A stretch of 64,000 nt of DNA from Planktomarina sp. (GCA_022425445.1 JAKMFM010000168.1:1-64000), one strand, 5' to 3'. Counted from the first letter of the stretch, positions 1 through 9,170 are shown. Notes: generated from the sequence alone by a model not told the origin. Translations and numbers: made by a program.

Positions 1-285
1 ATGCCAGTAGTTCCATTTTTGATGTCGTTGCACCTAGGCCGGAATGCGTTTATTCAGGCCGCGAATTGTTCGTTTACAATGTCAAGTCTGATCATGATGG
101 TTGGGTTGGGATATTTGGGGCTGTTCAAAGGGTCGGATGTTGTGATTTCTACCTTGGGTGTTTTGTGCGTATTCATCGGCGTAAAAGTTGGGGCGGCAAT
201 CCGTGAAAGATTGTCTGAAAAAATTTTTCAAAAAATGATTTTATCGATCCTAACAACAATTAGTATTGGTTTACTAATGTCATAA
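1..285 (+). CDS. TauE/SafE-type membrane permease, C-terminal fragment
   Basis: This is the last 94 codons of a protein whose beginning lies before the window. The visible part holds three hydrophobic membrane segments, and a G-x-K-V-G-A/L-R stretch in the middle resembles the end of the TSUP (TauE/SafE/DUF81) family, which exports sulfite, sulfoacetate or related anions. Codon use and base composition are clearly more AT-rich than in the genes after 0.9 kb, as is the sequence that follows, which suggests that this edge has a separate history. The ATG at position 1 is probably internal, because family members run to about 250 residues. Family assignment is moderate and the substrate is unknown. 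Confidence 0.55.
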   Translation: MPVVPFLMSLHLGRNAFIQAANCSFTMSSLIMMVGLGYLGLFKGSDVVISTLGVLCVFIGVKVGAAIRERLSEKIFQKMILSILTTISIGLLMS

Positions 286-484
286 TTTGTCTTGTCAGCA
301 CGGTAAAATTAAACGTGTATGAGATTGTCAGGTTTAATTTATTGCGTCCTTGAATAATAAAAAGTCTCCATTCCGCTACTTCAAAACAAGCCCAAGCGTC
401 TATCAATGTATGGTTAAGCAGTACAATCACCTCCTCCATCACCAAGCTTCAAACATGAGACCCCAGTTCCAGAAGCTCTATTGA

Positions 485-802
485 AAAAAGGCACATAATC
501 TGGGTGCTGGAAGGGGGGCAATTTATGCCGCATTTCAGCGCGGGTTGCGTGTGCTAGAAGATTTATCCATTTCGGGGATAGGGGATTTCAAGGGCAGTAA
601 GGAAATGGAGCCGGCTTTGACCACGATCCATTTCCCCGCTGACGAGATCGGCGGATTGGCGGGGCGTGAAATGTGCGGTTTAATCGCTCAGTCAGAAGGG
701 CTGAAAACCATCGGACAGCTGGTGCGCAGGAAATGTCAGATCAGCTTGGCAGAACGCGCAACCTGTTTGCCAATTCGGCGCCCGCGCCGCTCTGAACTGT
801 GA
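485..802 (+). pseudogene. Decayed LacI-family regulator, C-terminal remnant
   Basis: Reading on from a stop at 482-484, the frame encodes a recognisable end of a LacI/GalR sugar-binding domain. It has a G-A-I-x-A-A-F-Q-R-G-L-R-V helix, then E-D-L-S-I-S-G-I-G-D-F, then P-A-L-T-T-I-H-F-P-A-D-E-I-G, and ends with an E-R-A-T-C tail. These match the usual consensus (R-V-P-E-D-L-S-v-x-G-f-D-D ... P-x-L-T-T-v-x-x-P-x-x-E-m-G). The helix-turn-helix and most of the effector domain are missing, and I could not find them in any upstream frame. It is best read as the relic of a regulator of the adjacent TRAP transporter, since LacI regulators often sit next to sugar-acid TRAP systems. The interval 286-484 is AT-rich and holds nothing else I can identify. 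Confidence 0.6.
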
Positions 803-926
803 GATTTACTGCAAAATAAAATGGGATTTTGCGAAAAAACCTCGGGCGCCTCTTCCAATGAGGCACCATTGCGCTAAGCTCCGCAGGAAGCCAAAATAAG
901 TTCGGCTCACTATCTGGGAGGATAAT

Positions 927-1943
927 ATGAAGAATCTAGGAATGAAGACGGCTATTGCTGCATTGACCGTGGCCTTTGCTGGCGAAGCGATCGCGACAGA
1001 GTGGAATGTTTCTGTGTGGGGCAAGCGTCGGGCGTTTACCGAGCATGTTGAGAAATTGGCCGAATTGGTTTCTGCGAAAACCAATGGCGAATTCACGATG
1101 AATGTCAGCTACGGCGGATTGTCAAAGAACCGTGAAAACCTTGACGGGATTTCTATTGGGGCTTTTGAAATGGCGCAATTTTGTGCCGGCTACCATCCGG
1201 ATAAAAACCGCGTGGTGACTGTTCTGGAGCTGCCGTTCTTAGGCGTTGCAAACCTGAAAGAAGAAGTGGCGGTCAGCCATGCCGTATATGCCCATCCCGC
1301 TGCGACCGAAGAGATGGCGCAATGGAATGCGCGTCTGCTCATGACCTCACCGATGCCGCAATATAACATCGTAGGCACCGGCGACCCGCGTTCGACCCTG
1401 GCTGATTTTGAAGGCATGCGGGTGCGGGCCACAGGTGGTCTGGGCAAGGCCTTCGCGGCAGTTGGCAGTGTGCCCACCTCCGTGACTGCAACCGAAGCCT
1501 ATCAAGCGATGGAATCAGGTGTTGTGGATACAGTGGCCTTTGCTCAGCATGCGCATTTGTCCTACGGAACAATCAACCGTGCTGATTGGTGGACGGAGAA
1601 CCTAAACCCAGGCACTGTGAATTGCCCGGTTGTGGTTAACATCGATGCCTATGACAGCTTGTCTGATGCGCACCGCGCTGTGTTGGATGAATCTGTTGAC
1701 GAGTCGATTGCCTATTACCTAGAAAACTACGGCAAATTGTTGCAGCGTTGGGATGAAATTTTGGCCGAAAAAGGCGTTGAAAAAGTCACAATCAGCGACT
1801 CAGAATTGTCAGCATTCCGTGCGAAAGCTGCGGATCCAATCCGTGCGGCTTGGATTGCCGACATGGAAGCTCAGGGCATTCCTGGTCAAGAACTGTTTGA
1901 CCTCGTTATGACGACTTTGGAAAACAGCCGTAACGGCAACTAA
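927..1943 (+). CDS. dctP: TRAP transporter solute-binding protein, DctP family
   Basis: Periplasmic binding subunit of a tripartite ATP-independent transporter, which hands an organic anion to the DctQM membrane proteins. The 338-residue protein starts with an export signal of about 23 residues ending in A-I-A-T, followed by a DctP fold. The R-V-R-A-T-G-G segment near residue 165 includes the arginine that normally holds the ligand carboxylate. The start is fixed by a strong GGGAGG site at 916-921. dctQ and dctM follow on the same strand after a large hairpin. The substrate cannot be read from sequence. A decayed LacI-type regulator upstream and an aldehyde dehydrogenase downstream are only weak hints. 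Confidence 0.9.
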   Translation: MKNLGMKTAIAALTVAFAGEAIATEWNVSVWGKRRAFTEHVEKLAELVSAKTNGEFTMNVSYGGLSKNRENLDGISIGAFEMAQFCAGYHPDKNRVVTVLELPFLGVANLKEEVAVSHAVYAHPAATEEMAQWNARLLMTSPMPQYNIVGTGDPRSTLADFEGMRVRATGGLGKAFAAVGSVPTSVTATEAYQAMESGVVDTVAFAQHAHLSYGTINRADWWTENLNPGTVNCPVVVNIDAYDSLSDAHRAVLDESVDESIAYYLENYGKLLQRWDEILAEKGVEKVTISDSELSAFRAKAADPIRAAWIADMEAQGIPGQELFDLVMTTLENSRNGN

Positions 1944-1950
1944 TCCATGC

Positions 1951-1984
1951 GCACCTGCCCCTTGCGCAAGGGGCAGGTGCTTTT
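1951..1984 (+). terminator. Perfect 30-base inverted repeat plus short T-run between dctP and dctQ
   Basis: Positions 1951-1980 form a perfect inverted repeat: a stem of up to 14 pairs beginning GCACCTGCCCC, with a minimal CG centre. TTTT follows at 1981-1984. Placed just after the binding-protein gene and before the permease genes, it probably works as a leaky terminator or as a 3' end stabiliser that keeps DctP in excess over DctQM. Confidence 0.75.
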
Positions 1985-2024
1985 GATGCTTTGCACCCTG
2001 TCAATTTAACCTGAAGGCAACCCT

Positions 2025-2654
2025 ATGGCTTCATCCTCATCTGTTCTGCAAGACAATTCTTGGCTCAGCCGCGCGGACCGTGCGCTCCTGCCCGTTGAGC
2101 GCGTCTTTGCATTGATCAGCGGACTGGCCGTGTTTTCGTTAATGTTTCTTGCGGCCTATTCTGTTTCAGGCCGAAAATTTTTTAATCAGCCTTTGAATGG
2201 TTATGTTGACTATATCGAGGCCGCCATGCCGGTGATTGCCTTTATGGGAGTCTCCTATGTGCAACGTTTTGGCGGCCATATTCGTATGGATATGATCATT
2301 GGCAAGATGCGCGGCCGGGTCCTTTGGGCGTTGGAGCTGCTGACTGTGGCGTTGATTTTGGTGGTTATTTTGGCGCTGATCTGGGGATCCTGGGCGCATT
2401 TTGACCGCAGTTTTGATTTTGCCAAACCTCTTTGGAGCCGAGACAGTTCTATCGATATCGGCATTCCAATGTGGCCGGCCAAACTTTTGGTCCCTGTCGC
2501 TTTCTCACTTTTGGCGGTGAGGCTCGTGTTGCAGATGATTGGCTACGGCCGGGCATTGGTCTTCGGACTTGAGCGTCCGGTGGCCGTGCCCTTGATTTTA
2601 ACAATTGAAGAACAGGCCATGGCAGAAGCTGCCCATTTGGCGGAGCAAGAGTGA
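2025..2654 (+). CDS. dctQ: TRAP transporter small permease, DctQ family
   Basis: Small membrane subunit of the TRAP transporter. The 209-residue protein has four hydrophobic segments typical of DctQ, at roughly residues 22-45, 60-78, 95-117 and 145-167. It follows dctP after the 1951-1984 hairpin, and its stop overlaps the start of dctM, so QM are co-translated. It is somewhat longer than many DctQ proteins because of hydrophilic N- and C-terminal tails. Confidence 0.88.
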   Translation: MASSSSVLQDNSWLSRADRALLPVERVFALISGLAVFSLMFLAAYSVSGRKFFNQPLNGYVDYIEAAMPVIAFMGVSYVQRFGGHIRMDMIIGKMRGRVLWALELLTVALILVVILALIWGSWAHFDRSFDFAKPLWSRDSSIDIGIPMWPAKLLVPVAFSLLAVRLVLQMIGYGRALVFGLERPVAVPLILTIEEQAMAEAAHLAEQE

Positions 2655-4054
2655 TGGATCCTATTGCAATAGGTCTATGGACTACCGGTGGTATGCTGGT
2701 CTTGGTTTTCATCGGCATGCGCGTGGCTTTTGCGGCGGGGCTTGCCGGTTTCGTCGGCTTGTTATGGCTGCGCTGGAATGGCTTTGACTATGATCCAGCA
2801 AAATTTATGAAAGCCCTGACCATCAGCGTAAAGATTTCTGGTCAAGTGCCGCATTCGAAAATTGCTGCGCAGGCCTTGAGCCTCATTCCGACCTTCATCT
2901 TGATTGGCTATTTGGCCTATTATGCCAAGCTGACAACGGCGCTTTTTGAGGCCGCCAAACGTTGGATCGCTTGGGTGCCTGGCGGTCTGGCGGTCTCCAC
3001 GGTTTTTGCCACCGCAGGCTTTGCGGCAGTTTCTGGCGCATCTGTGGCCACGGCCGCGGTATTTGCGCGGATCGCAATCCCAGAAATGCTGAAAATCGGT
3101 TATAATAAGCAATTTGCCGCTGGCGTTGTAGCGGCTGGCGGCACCTTGGCGTCGCTCATTCCACCCTCTGCGATATTGGTGATCTACGCGATCATCGTTG
3201 AGCAGGATGTTGGGAAGCTGCTGTTGGCCGGTTTCATTCCTGGTGCCTTTTCGGCAATGGTCTATGCCGGGCTCATCATCGGTATTGCCGTGATCTTTAA
3301 AAACGTTGGGCCGCCGGTGACGGGCTTCACGTGGCGCGAGCGTTTTGCAGCCCTGCCACCTGCTTTGCCGATTGTCGCTGTGGTGGTGATTATCATCTTC
3401 TTTGTTTACAACCCTTTTGGCGATGCCTGGGGTACGCCCACCGAAGGTGGCGCAGTTGGTGCTTTCATCGTGTTTCTGATGGCGCTGTATCGCGGCATGC
3501 GCTGGGCTCAGTTGAAAGATGCTTTGCTTGAAACGGCGAAGCTGACGGTGATGATCTTTTCAATCATTTGGGGCGTGTTGATTTATGTGCGGTTCTTGGG
3601 ATTTGCAGATCTGCCGGGGGTGTTTTCTGATTGGATTACCAGTCTCGACATGGCGCCTTTGCTTATCCTGATCTGCATCCTTTTGGCCTATGCGGTCTTG
3701 GGAATGTTCATGGATGCGATTGGCATGTTGCTTTTGACCTTGCCCGTGGTCTACCCGGCTGTGATGGCGCTCAATGGCGGTGAATATGTGACTGCGGCCG
3801 ATAGTGCCTTTGGCATGAATGGCACAATGTGTGCGATTTGGTTTGGGATATTGGTGGTGAAAATGGCGGAGTTTTGCCTCATCACCCCGCCCATTGGGCT
3901 CAATTGTTTTGTGGTTGCTGGCGTACGCGATGATTTGACGGTGCAGGATGTCTTCAAGGGGGTCACCCCTTTCTTCCTTGCGGATGGTGTCACGATTGCG
4001 CTGCTGGTCGCTTTTCCTGGGATTGTTCTTTGGCTGCCCTCCTTGGTTGGCTAG
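2654..4054 (+). CDS. dctM: TRAP transporter large permease, DctM family
   Basis: Large membrane subunit that couples solute uptake to a sodium or proton gradient. About 466 residues with around 12 predicted membrane segments. It has the DctM signature region A-G-G-T-L-A-S-L-I-P-P-S near residue 170 and the matching second-half repeat around I-T-P-P-I-G-L-N near the end. ATG 2654 shares one base with the dctQ stop. A GTG at 2651 would give a 4-base overlap and one more residue. It completes the dctPQM operon. Confidence 0.9.
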   Translation: MDPIAIGLWTTGGMLVLVFIGMRVAFAAGLAGFVGLLWLRWNGFDYDPAKFMKALTISVKISGQVPHSKIAAQALSLIPTFILIGYLAYYAKLTTALFEAAKRWIAWVPGGLAVSTVFATAGFAAVSGASVATAAVFARIAIPEMLKIGYNKQFAAGVVAAGGTLASLIPPSAILVIYAIIVEQDVGKLLLAGFIPGAFSAMVYAGLIIGIAVIFKNVGPPVTGFTWRERFAALPPALPIVAVVVIIIFFVYNPFGDAWGTPTEGGAVGAFIVFLMALYRGMRWAQLKDALLETAKLTVMIFSIIWGVLIYVRFLGFADLPGVFSDWITSLDMAPLLILICILLAYAVLGMFMDAIGMLLLTLPVVYPAVMALNGGEYVTAADSAFGMNGTMCAIWFGILVVKMAEFCLITPPIGLNCFVVAGVRDDLTVQDVFKGVTPFFLADGVTIALLVAFPGIVLWLPSLVG

Positions 4055-4105
4055 GGCGTCTAAATTCCTCTTGCCTCTTTTGGCAGGGCGTGAAAGCCAT
4101 TGCTT

Positions 4106-4999
4106 ATGAGCGAGAAAGCTGCGGATAGGCCAATTGTTGGCGCATTGTGGATGGGGCTGTCGGGCCTGTGTTTCATTGGCGTCTACGTCGGCGTAAAATT
4201 GGTCGGAACGCGCCTGCCCGCCGCCGAAAGTGCCTTTCTTCGCTATGTTCTAGGCTTGGTGTTTTTGTTGCCAGTGCTGCGTGCCCTATGGCGTGAGGGG
4301 CTCACTTGGCAGGTGACCAAACTCGGCGCAGGGCGTGCGTTTTTGCATACTTTTGCCGTGACACTTTGGTTCTATGCCATGGCCCGCATTCCCGTAGCAG
4401 AGGTCTCTGCGATGGGATATTTGACGCCAATTTTTGTAACGCTGGGCGCGGTTGTGATCCTTGGGGAGCGTTTGGCGCTGCGCCGGGGATTGGCGATTGT
4501 CGTGGCGATTTTGGGCGTCTTGATCATCTTACGGCCCGGCTTTCGTGAGATCACATCGGGCCATATCGCCATGCTGGGCACCACCCTATGCTTTGGCGTC
4601 AGCTACCTCATTGCCAAGCGCCTGACGGATTTGGCCAGTACGGATATGGTGGTGGCTCTTTTGTCTATCGGAGTGACCATCGGACTTATTCCGCTGACCA
4701 TTCCAGTTTGGATCACGCCGACAGGTTTCGAAGTCGCCATGCTCTTTGCTGTCGCCACCTGTGCGGTTGCCGGGCATTATTCCATGACCTTTGCCTTCCG
4801 ATCTGCGCCGCTGACGGTTACCCAACCGGTAGGTTTTTTGCAGTTGATTTGGTCGGTTGCTACCGGGTATTTCCTTTTTGGGGAACATATAGATGCTTTG
4901 GTTATATTGGGTGGGACGATTATCATCGGTTCCGTGTTGTATCTCACCCTGCGGGAGGCGCAGCTGAAACGAAAACGAGAAAGAAAGACTCCCCTATGA
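4106..4999 (+). CDS. DMT-superfamily exporter, EamA family
   Basis: Inner-membrane transporter of about 297 residues with ten hydrophobic segments arranged as two EamA repeats, the layout of the drug/metabolite exporters (RhaT/YdcZ superfamily). ATG 4106 is preferred over a TTG two codons earlier. Its stop overlaps the start of the following aldehyde dehydrogenase in an ATGA arrangement, so the two are translationally coupled and may act on the same compound. The substrate and direction of transport are unknown. Confidence 0.82.
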   Translation: MSEKAADRPIVGALWMGLSGLCFIGVYVGVKLVGTRLPAAESAFLRYVLGLVFLLPVLRALWREGLTWQVTKLGAGRAFLHTFAVTLWFYAMARIPVAEVSAMGYLTPIFVTLGAVVILGERLALRRGLAIVVAILGVLIILRPGFREITSGHIAMLGTTLCFGVSYLIAKRLTDLASTDMVVALLSIGVTIGLIPLTIPVWITPTGFEVAMLFAVATCAVAGHYSMTFAFRSAPLTVTQPVGFLQLIWSVATGYFLFGEHIDALVILGGTIIIGSVLYLTLREAQLKRKRERKTPL

Positions 5000-6450
5000 T
5001 CGATCCAAAACCCACCGCTAGCCACTTTATCAATGGTGCTTATATAGAGGATAAAACTGGCACACCGATCGATGTTATCTACCCCGCAACGGGCGAAGTG
5101 ATTGGCCGGGTGCATAGTGCGACACCGCAGATTTTGCAGGCAGCTCTTGCTGCGGCCAAAGCAGCTCAGCCAATATGGGCGGCGATGACCGGTACAGAGC
5201 GCGGACGGATATTGCGGCGGGCGGCGGATATGATGCGCGCCCACAACCGTTCTTTGTCCGAATTGGAAACCTATGACACCGGCAAACCCTTGCAGGAAAC
5301 TTTGGTTGCAGATGCCACTTCTGCGGCGGATGCTTTGGAGTATTTTGGTGGCCTGGCCGGGAGCCTCACTGGGGAGCATGTGCAGTTTGGTGAGGATTTT
5401 ATCTATACGATACGAGAACCGCTCGGGATCTGCGTTGGCATTGGGGCTTGGAACTACCCCACGCAAATTGCCGCCTGGAAGGCTGCGCCAGCTTTAGCTT
5501 GCGGTAATGCTATGGTCTTTAAGCCCTCTGAAACAACCCCGCTTTGCGCGTTGAAAGTCGCGGAAATTTTGCATGAGGCGGGTTTGCCCGCTGGCCTGTA
5601 TAATGTGGTGCAGGGATTGGGTGATGTGGGTGCAGCTTTGGTCAGTGACCCTTTGGTGGACAAGGTTTCGCTGACTGGCTCACTGCCAACAGGCCGCAAG
5701 GTTTATGCCGCCGCAGCCGAGGGTATGCGCCATGTAACCATGGAGCTGGGTGGGAAATCGCCGCTGATCATATTTGATGATGCCGAGCTGGAAGCTGCAG
5801 TGAGCGGTGCTATCTTGGCCAATTTCTATTCCTCTGGGCAGATTTGCTCGAATGGCACACGCGTCTTTGTACAAAAGGGCATCAAGCCGGCTTTTCTCAA
5901 GCGTCTCGCAGAGCGCCTGGGTACAGCGGTTGTGGGCGATCCCATGGATGAGGAGACGAACTTTGGCCCCATGGTTTCGGAGCGACAGCGCGATATCGTG
6001 GAGGGGTTCATTGCTAAGGGTAAGGCGGAAGGGGCGCGGCTTGTCTGTGGCGGCACGCGCTTGGAGCGTCCAGGGTTTTGGCTGACACCTGCGGTATTTA
6101 CGGATGTGACGGATGACATGACCATCGCAAGGGAAGAGATTTTTGGGCCGGTTTTATCAGTGCTTGAATTTGACACTGACGCCGAGGTTCTGGCGCGCGC
6201 CAATGATACGGATTACGGGCTGGCGGCTGGGGTCTTTACCCAAAACCTGCCGCGGGCGCATCGGATGGTGAAGGCTTTGGAGGCCGGAACCTGCTATATC
6301 AACACCTATAACGACGCCCCGGTTGAAGCGCCTTTTGGAGGTGTCAAGCTCTCTGGCGTGGGCCGGGAGAATTCAAAGGCTGCGATCAATCATTACTCAC
6401 AGCTTAAATCTGTCTATGTGCGCCTGAGTCCCTTGGAGGCGCCCTATTAG
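4996..6450 (+). CDS. betB: Betaine-aldehyde-type dehydrogenase
   Basis: NAD(P)-dependent aldehyde dehydrogenase of 484 residues. Visible motifs are the active-site glutamate in M-E-L-G-G-K-S-P near residue 250 and the catalytic cysteine in S-G-Q-I-C-S-N-G-T-R-V near residue 285, a form characteristic of betaine aldehyde dehydrogenases. The C-terminal P-F-G-G-V-K-x-S-G-x-G-R-E-N also fits. It could oxidise betaine aldehyde to glycine betaine or a related amino-aldehyde. No choline dehydrogenase (betA), betI or choline transporter is present here, which leaves the substrate open. The open frame extends far upstream inside the exporter gene, but the coupled ATG at 4996 is the sensible start. Confidence 0.85.
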   Translation: MIDPKPTASHFINGAYIEDKTGTPIDVIYPATGEVIGRVHSATPQILQAALAAAKAAQPIWAAMTGTERGRILRRAADMMRAHNRSLSELETYDTGKPLQETLVADATSAADALEYFGGLAGSLTGEHVQFGEDFIYTIREPLGICVGIGAWNYPTQIAAWKAAPALACGNAMVFKPSETTPLCALKVAEILHEAGLPAGLYNVVQGLGDVGAALVSDPLVDKVSLTGSLPTGRKVYAAAAEGMRHVTMELGGKSPLIIFDDAELEAAVSGAILANFYSSGQICSNGTRVFVQKGIKPAFLKRLAERLGTAVVGDPMDEETNFGPMVSERQRDIVEGFIAKGKAEGARLVCGGTRLERPGFWLTPAVFTDVTDDMTIAREEIFGPVLSVLEFDTDAEVLARANDTDYGLAAGVFTQNLPRAHRMVKALEAGTCYINTYNDAPVEAPFGGVKLSGVGRENSKAAINHYSQLKSVYVRLSPLEAPY

Positions 6451-6475
6451 GGATAGGCGCATGAAGGGCGTCGCC

Positions 6476-7870
6476 TCACCTTACTTGATAGGGCAGGATG
6501 CCCCGCAGATCTGGATCCACCTGTAAATTGCGCTCCAGCGGTGGCACGGAGCGTTGGTGGCAATTGCGGCGCTCACAGATGCGGCAGGAAATACCAATGG
6601 GTTCGACCTGGGCATTGGCGCTTGTGTCGAGCCCGTCGGCATAAACCAAGGAACCTGCGTGCCGCATTTCGCATCCCAATCCGATCGCGTAGCGCCGCAC
6701 GGGCGCGCCCCATGCCCCGCCGGATTTGCTCACATCCCGCGCCAAGCAGAAATAGCGTTTGCCGTCGGGCGTCTCGGCCATTTGCCGCAAAAACTGTCCT
6801 GGGGTCTCAAACGCGCGATGCACATTCCAAAGCGGACATGCACCGCCAAAGCGTGCGAATTGCAAAGAGGTGGCTGAATGGCGCTTGGTAATCGTGCCGG
6901 CCTGATCGACCCGGACGAAAAAGAAGGGCAATCCCTTTTGCCCGCTGCGTTGCAAGGTGGAGAGGCGATGGGCGACCTGTTCGATGCTGGCGCCAAACTT
7001 CCCAGCCAATTGCTCTAGATCATGTCGCAAATCCTGTGCGGCATTCAAAAAGGTGCCATAGGGCATGAGGCTGGCGCCTGCATAGTAATTGGCCAAGCCC
7101 AGTTTCGCGATGTCGCGGGCGGCGGGTGAATGAAATTTGGCAAAGTCCAAAGTGGCATCCATCAGATCGTTTTGTGTCAACAGGGCCAGTTGGATCAGCA
7201 GTTGAAATGTCGCGGTCGCTTCGGGCAACTGGGCCGAAAGAGTTAAGATTTTACTGTCTGGCGCATAGCTGCGCAGCGCGGGTCCCGCGCCGCGCAGCAG
7301 TGTCACCCCATGGGCTTCGAGCCTGGAAATCGCATGGGCTTGGATGCTGCCCTTAGCGTCGGCCGCGAAGCGTTCGGCCGCGCGGTCTACAGCATCAATA
7401 TAGTTGTCACAATAGTGGAAAAAATCGCGCACCTCTTCCCACGGGCTGGATTGTAGGCGGCTGTCGGCGCGGCCGAGGGCTTCATCCAGAGAGGCGAGCC
7501 GCTCATGGGTTTCACGATAGGCCCGATGGAGCTGCAAAAAAGCGCGTGCCAATCCCGGGGCGTTGTTGGCGGCCATACGGATATCGGCCAGATGCGGCGT
7601 ATCAGCGCCAAAGATCGGATCAGAGGCTGCTTCGCGCATATCGCTGACCAGCCGAGCGTTGTCCCCGGAGACCAGTTCTGTAACGTCGAACCCAAAGACA
7701 TCGGCCAAAGCCAAAATCACCGCCGCAGATACTGGGCGGTTGTTGTTTTCCATTTGATTGAGATAGGGCAGCGAGACCTCGAGCCGCTCGGAAAATTCCC
7801 GCTGGGTAAGATCAACTTTGCGCCGTAATTCTCGCAGCTTTGTGCCGGCATAGAGTTTTTGTTTGGCCAT
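6476..7870 (-). CDS. pccR: XRE/ScfR-family regulator of propionyl-CoA metabolism, PccR-like
   Basis: Transcription factor of the short-chain fatty acyl-CoA regulator family. The 464-residue protein has an N-terminal Cro/C1 helix-turn-helix (about residues 12-62, with L-T-Q-R-E-F-S-E-R-L and Y-L-N-Q-M-E-N), a long helical middle region, and a C-terminal DUF2083-type domain ending with a C-x2-C-x4-C group. Known members sense acyl-CoA and control pccB, propionate or acetate genes, and pccB, pccA and mcm lie just beyond. ATG 7870 is chosen over a TTG five codons earlier because M-A-K-Q-K-L starts the family alignment. A TTTGCAAA palindrome lies 22 bases upstream of the start, which suggests autoregulation. 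Confidence 0.85.
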   Translation of the reverse strand: MAKQKLYAGTKLRELRRKVDLTQREFSERLEVSLPYLNQMENNNRPVSAAVILALADVFGFDVTELVSGDNARLVSDMREAASDPIFGADTPHLADIRMAANNAPGLARAFLQLHRAYRETHERLASLDEALGRADSRLQSSPWEEVRDFFHYCDNYIDAVDRAAERFAADAKGSIQAHAISRLEAHGVTLLRGAGPALRSYAPDSKILTLSAQLPEATATFQLLIQLALLTQNDLMDATLDFAKFHSPAARDIAKLGLANYYAGASLMPYGTFLNAAQDLRHDLEQLAGKFGASIEQVAHRLSTLQRSGQKGLPFFFVRVDQAGTITKRHSATSLQFARFGGACPLWNVHRAFETPGQFLRQMAETPDGKRYFCLARDVSKSGGAWGAPVRRYAIGLGCEMRHAGSLVYADGLDTSANAQVEPIGISCRICERRNCHQRSVPPLERNLQVDPDLRGILPYQVR

Positions 7871-7891
7871 AGGGGCTGTTAGCACAGCAAC

Positions 7892-7918
7892 TTTGCAAAC
7901 TCAACTTTGCGGGTTTGC
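7892..7918. promoter_or_regulatory. Candidate PccR operator before pccR
   Basis: TTTGCAAA at 7892-7899 is followed by two partial copies, TTTGCGGG at 7906 and a further TTTGC at about 7914. The first copy lies in the 30-base gap between the MFS gene and pccR, and the rest overlaps the end of the MFS gene. As I recall, the motif reported for Rhodobacter sphaeroides PccR is TTTGCAAA-N4-TTTGCAAA. The spacing here is different. Confidence 0.45.
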
Positions 7919-9130
7919 GGTTTCAAGAGCACTGGTGCGTTTGATCACGTAGATGATTGTCAAAATCGACAGGCTGGTACTAGCCAGCATGATCATCAGC
8001 AAAGACAAAGCTCCGGTCCCGGGCACCAATATGGCTCCGGTGCCTATTGCGATCAATGCGCCGCCACCGGTGTTGATCGTGCCGCCGATGCCTGACGCGG
8101 AGCCAGCCAAATGTGGCCTCACTGACATCATGCCGGCTGTGGCATTGGGCAAAACCATGCCATTGCCGAGGCCCATGAAGCAGACACAGCCAAAAAAGGA
8201 AATCGGCTGCGCGTTGGTAAACAGAAATAAACCGATGCTCAAGATCAATCCGAGGCAGGTCAAAACAGTGCCGATCAGCACCATGCGATTCACTCCCAGC
8301 GCGCTTGAGAAACGTCCTGAGATGCCGTTGCCGACAATATAGCCCAATGAGGGCGCCCCGAGGTAAACTCCCAAAGCGGCTGGTGATAGGCCAAATATTT
8401 CCCGGCCAACATAGGCACCGCCGCCCAGATATGCGAAATATGCGCCCGCACTGAAGCTGGCGGTTAGGCAATAGCCCCAAAAGCGCCGAGATTTGAGCAG
8501 TTCAGGATAGGCACGAAACTGTTCGGCCATGGAGCTGGTTTGGTGCAAGTTGGTTTCACCCATGTCGAAATAGGTCAGGGCGAAAACAAAAACCCCAACG
8601 CCGAGCAGAAGCCAAAAACTTGCAACCCAGCCAAATTGCGCCTCCAAGCCACCGCCCAGTGCAGGTCCAATGAGCGGTAAGATGGCCATGCCCATTGTGA
8701 CGTATCCCAGCACAGAAGCAGCTTGGTCTTGGCTGCAGGTGTCGCGGATCGCTGCGCGGGACAGAACCAGGCCGGTGACAACAACCGCTTGCAGCAAGCG
8801 GCAGACCAGAAAAAATTCGAAGGAAGAGGAGATAGTGCATCCCAACGAGGCGCAGCAAAAAATGGCTAAGGCGACCATGACCACAGGCCGGCGCCCGTAC
8901 CGATCTGATAGCGGTCCGACAAAAAGCTGGAATACCGCATTCATCGCCAAATACAGACTTACGGCGAGTGCGGCGCTGGCGTAGCTGATATCAAAAGTCT
9001 GTGCCATTGAGGGCAGCGACGGCAGAAAGATGCTGAGGCCCAAGGCTCCGACCGCTGAGAGGCAAATCAGTGTGAAGATGCTGGGTGGTGTTGAATTGTC
9101 CAAGAACTTGGAGCGCGAATGACTACTCAT
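7901..9130 (-). CDS. MFS efflux transporter, Bcr/CflA family
   Basis: Drug:proton antiporter-type protein of 409 residues with 12 predicted membrane segments. Motif A is clear at about residues 73-84 (G-P-L-S-D-R-Y-G-R-R-P-V), and the long N-terminal half resembles Bcr/CflA proteins. It runs divergently from pccB and its stop lies 30 bases before pccR, so pccR could be partly read from the same transcript. Its place inside the propionate region may be incidental. The substrate is unknown. Confidence 0.85.
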   Translation of the reverse strand: MSSHSRSKFLDNSTPPSIFTLICLSAVGALGLSIFLPSLPSMAQTFDISYASAALAVSLYLAMNAVFQLFVGPLSDRYGRRPVVMVALAIFCCASLGCTISSSFEFFLVCRLLQAVVVTGLVLSRAAIRDTCSQDQAASVLGYVTMGMAILPLIGPALGGGLEAQFGWVASFWLLLGVGVFVFALTYFDMGETNLHQTSSMAEQFRAYPELLKSRRFWGYCLTASFSAGAYFAYLGGGAYVGREIFGLSPAALGVYLGAPSLGYIVGNGISGRFSSALGVNRMVLIGTVLTCLGLILSIGLFLFTNAQPISFFGCVCFMGLGNGMVLPNATAGMMSVRPHLAGSASGIGGTINTGGGALIAIGTGAILVPGTGALSLLMIMLASTSLSILTIIYVIKRTSALETANPQS

Positions 9131-9170
9131 TTTAAATCGCTATCGTCGCTTGTGGGGCTTGTCCAGACTA

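Noticed and set aside
260..484. Possible transposase or other coding remnant before the LacI relic
   Set aside because: I translated the region in several frames and saw no transposase motif or terminal repeats; only AT-rich sequence.
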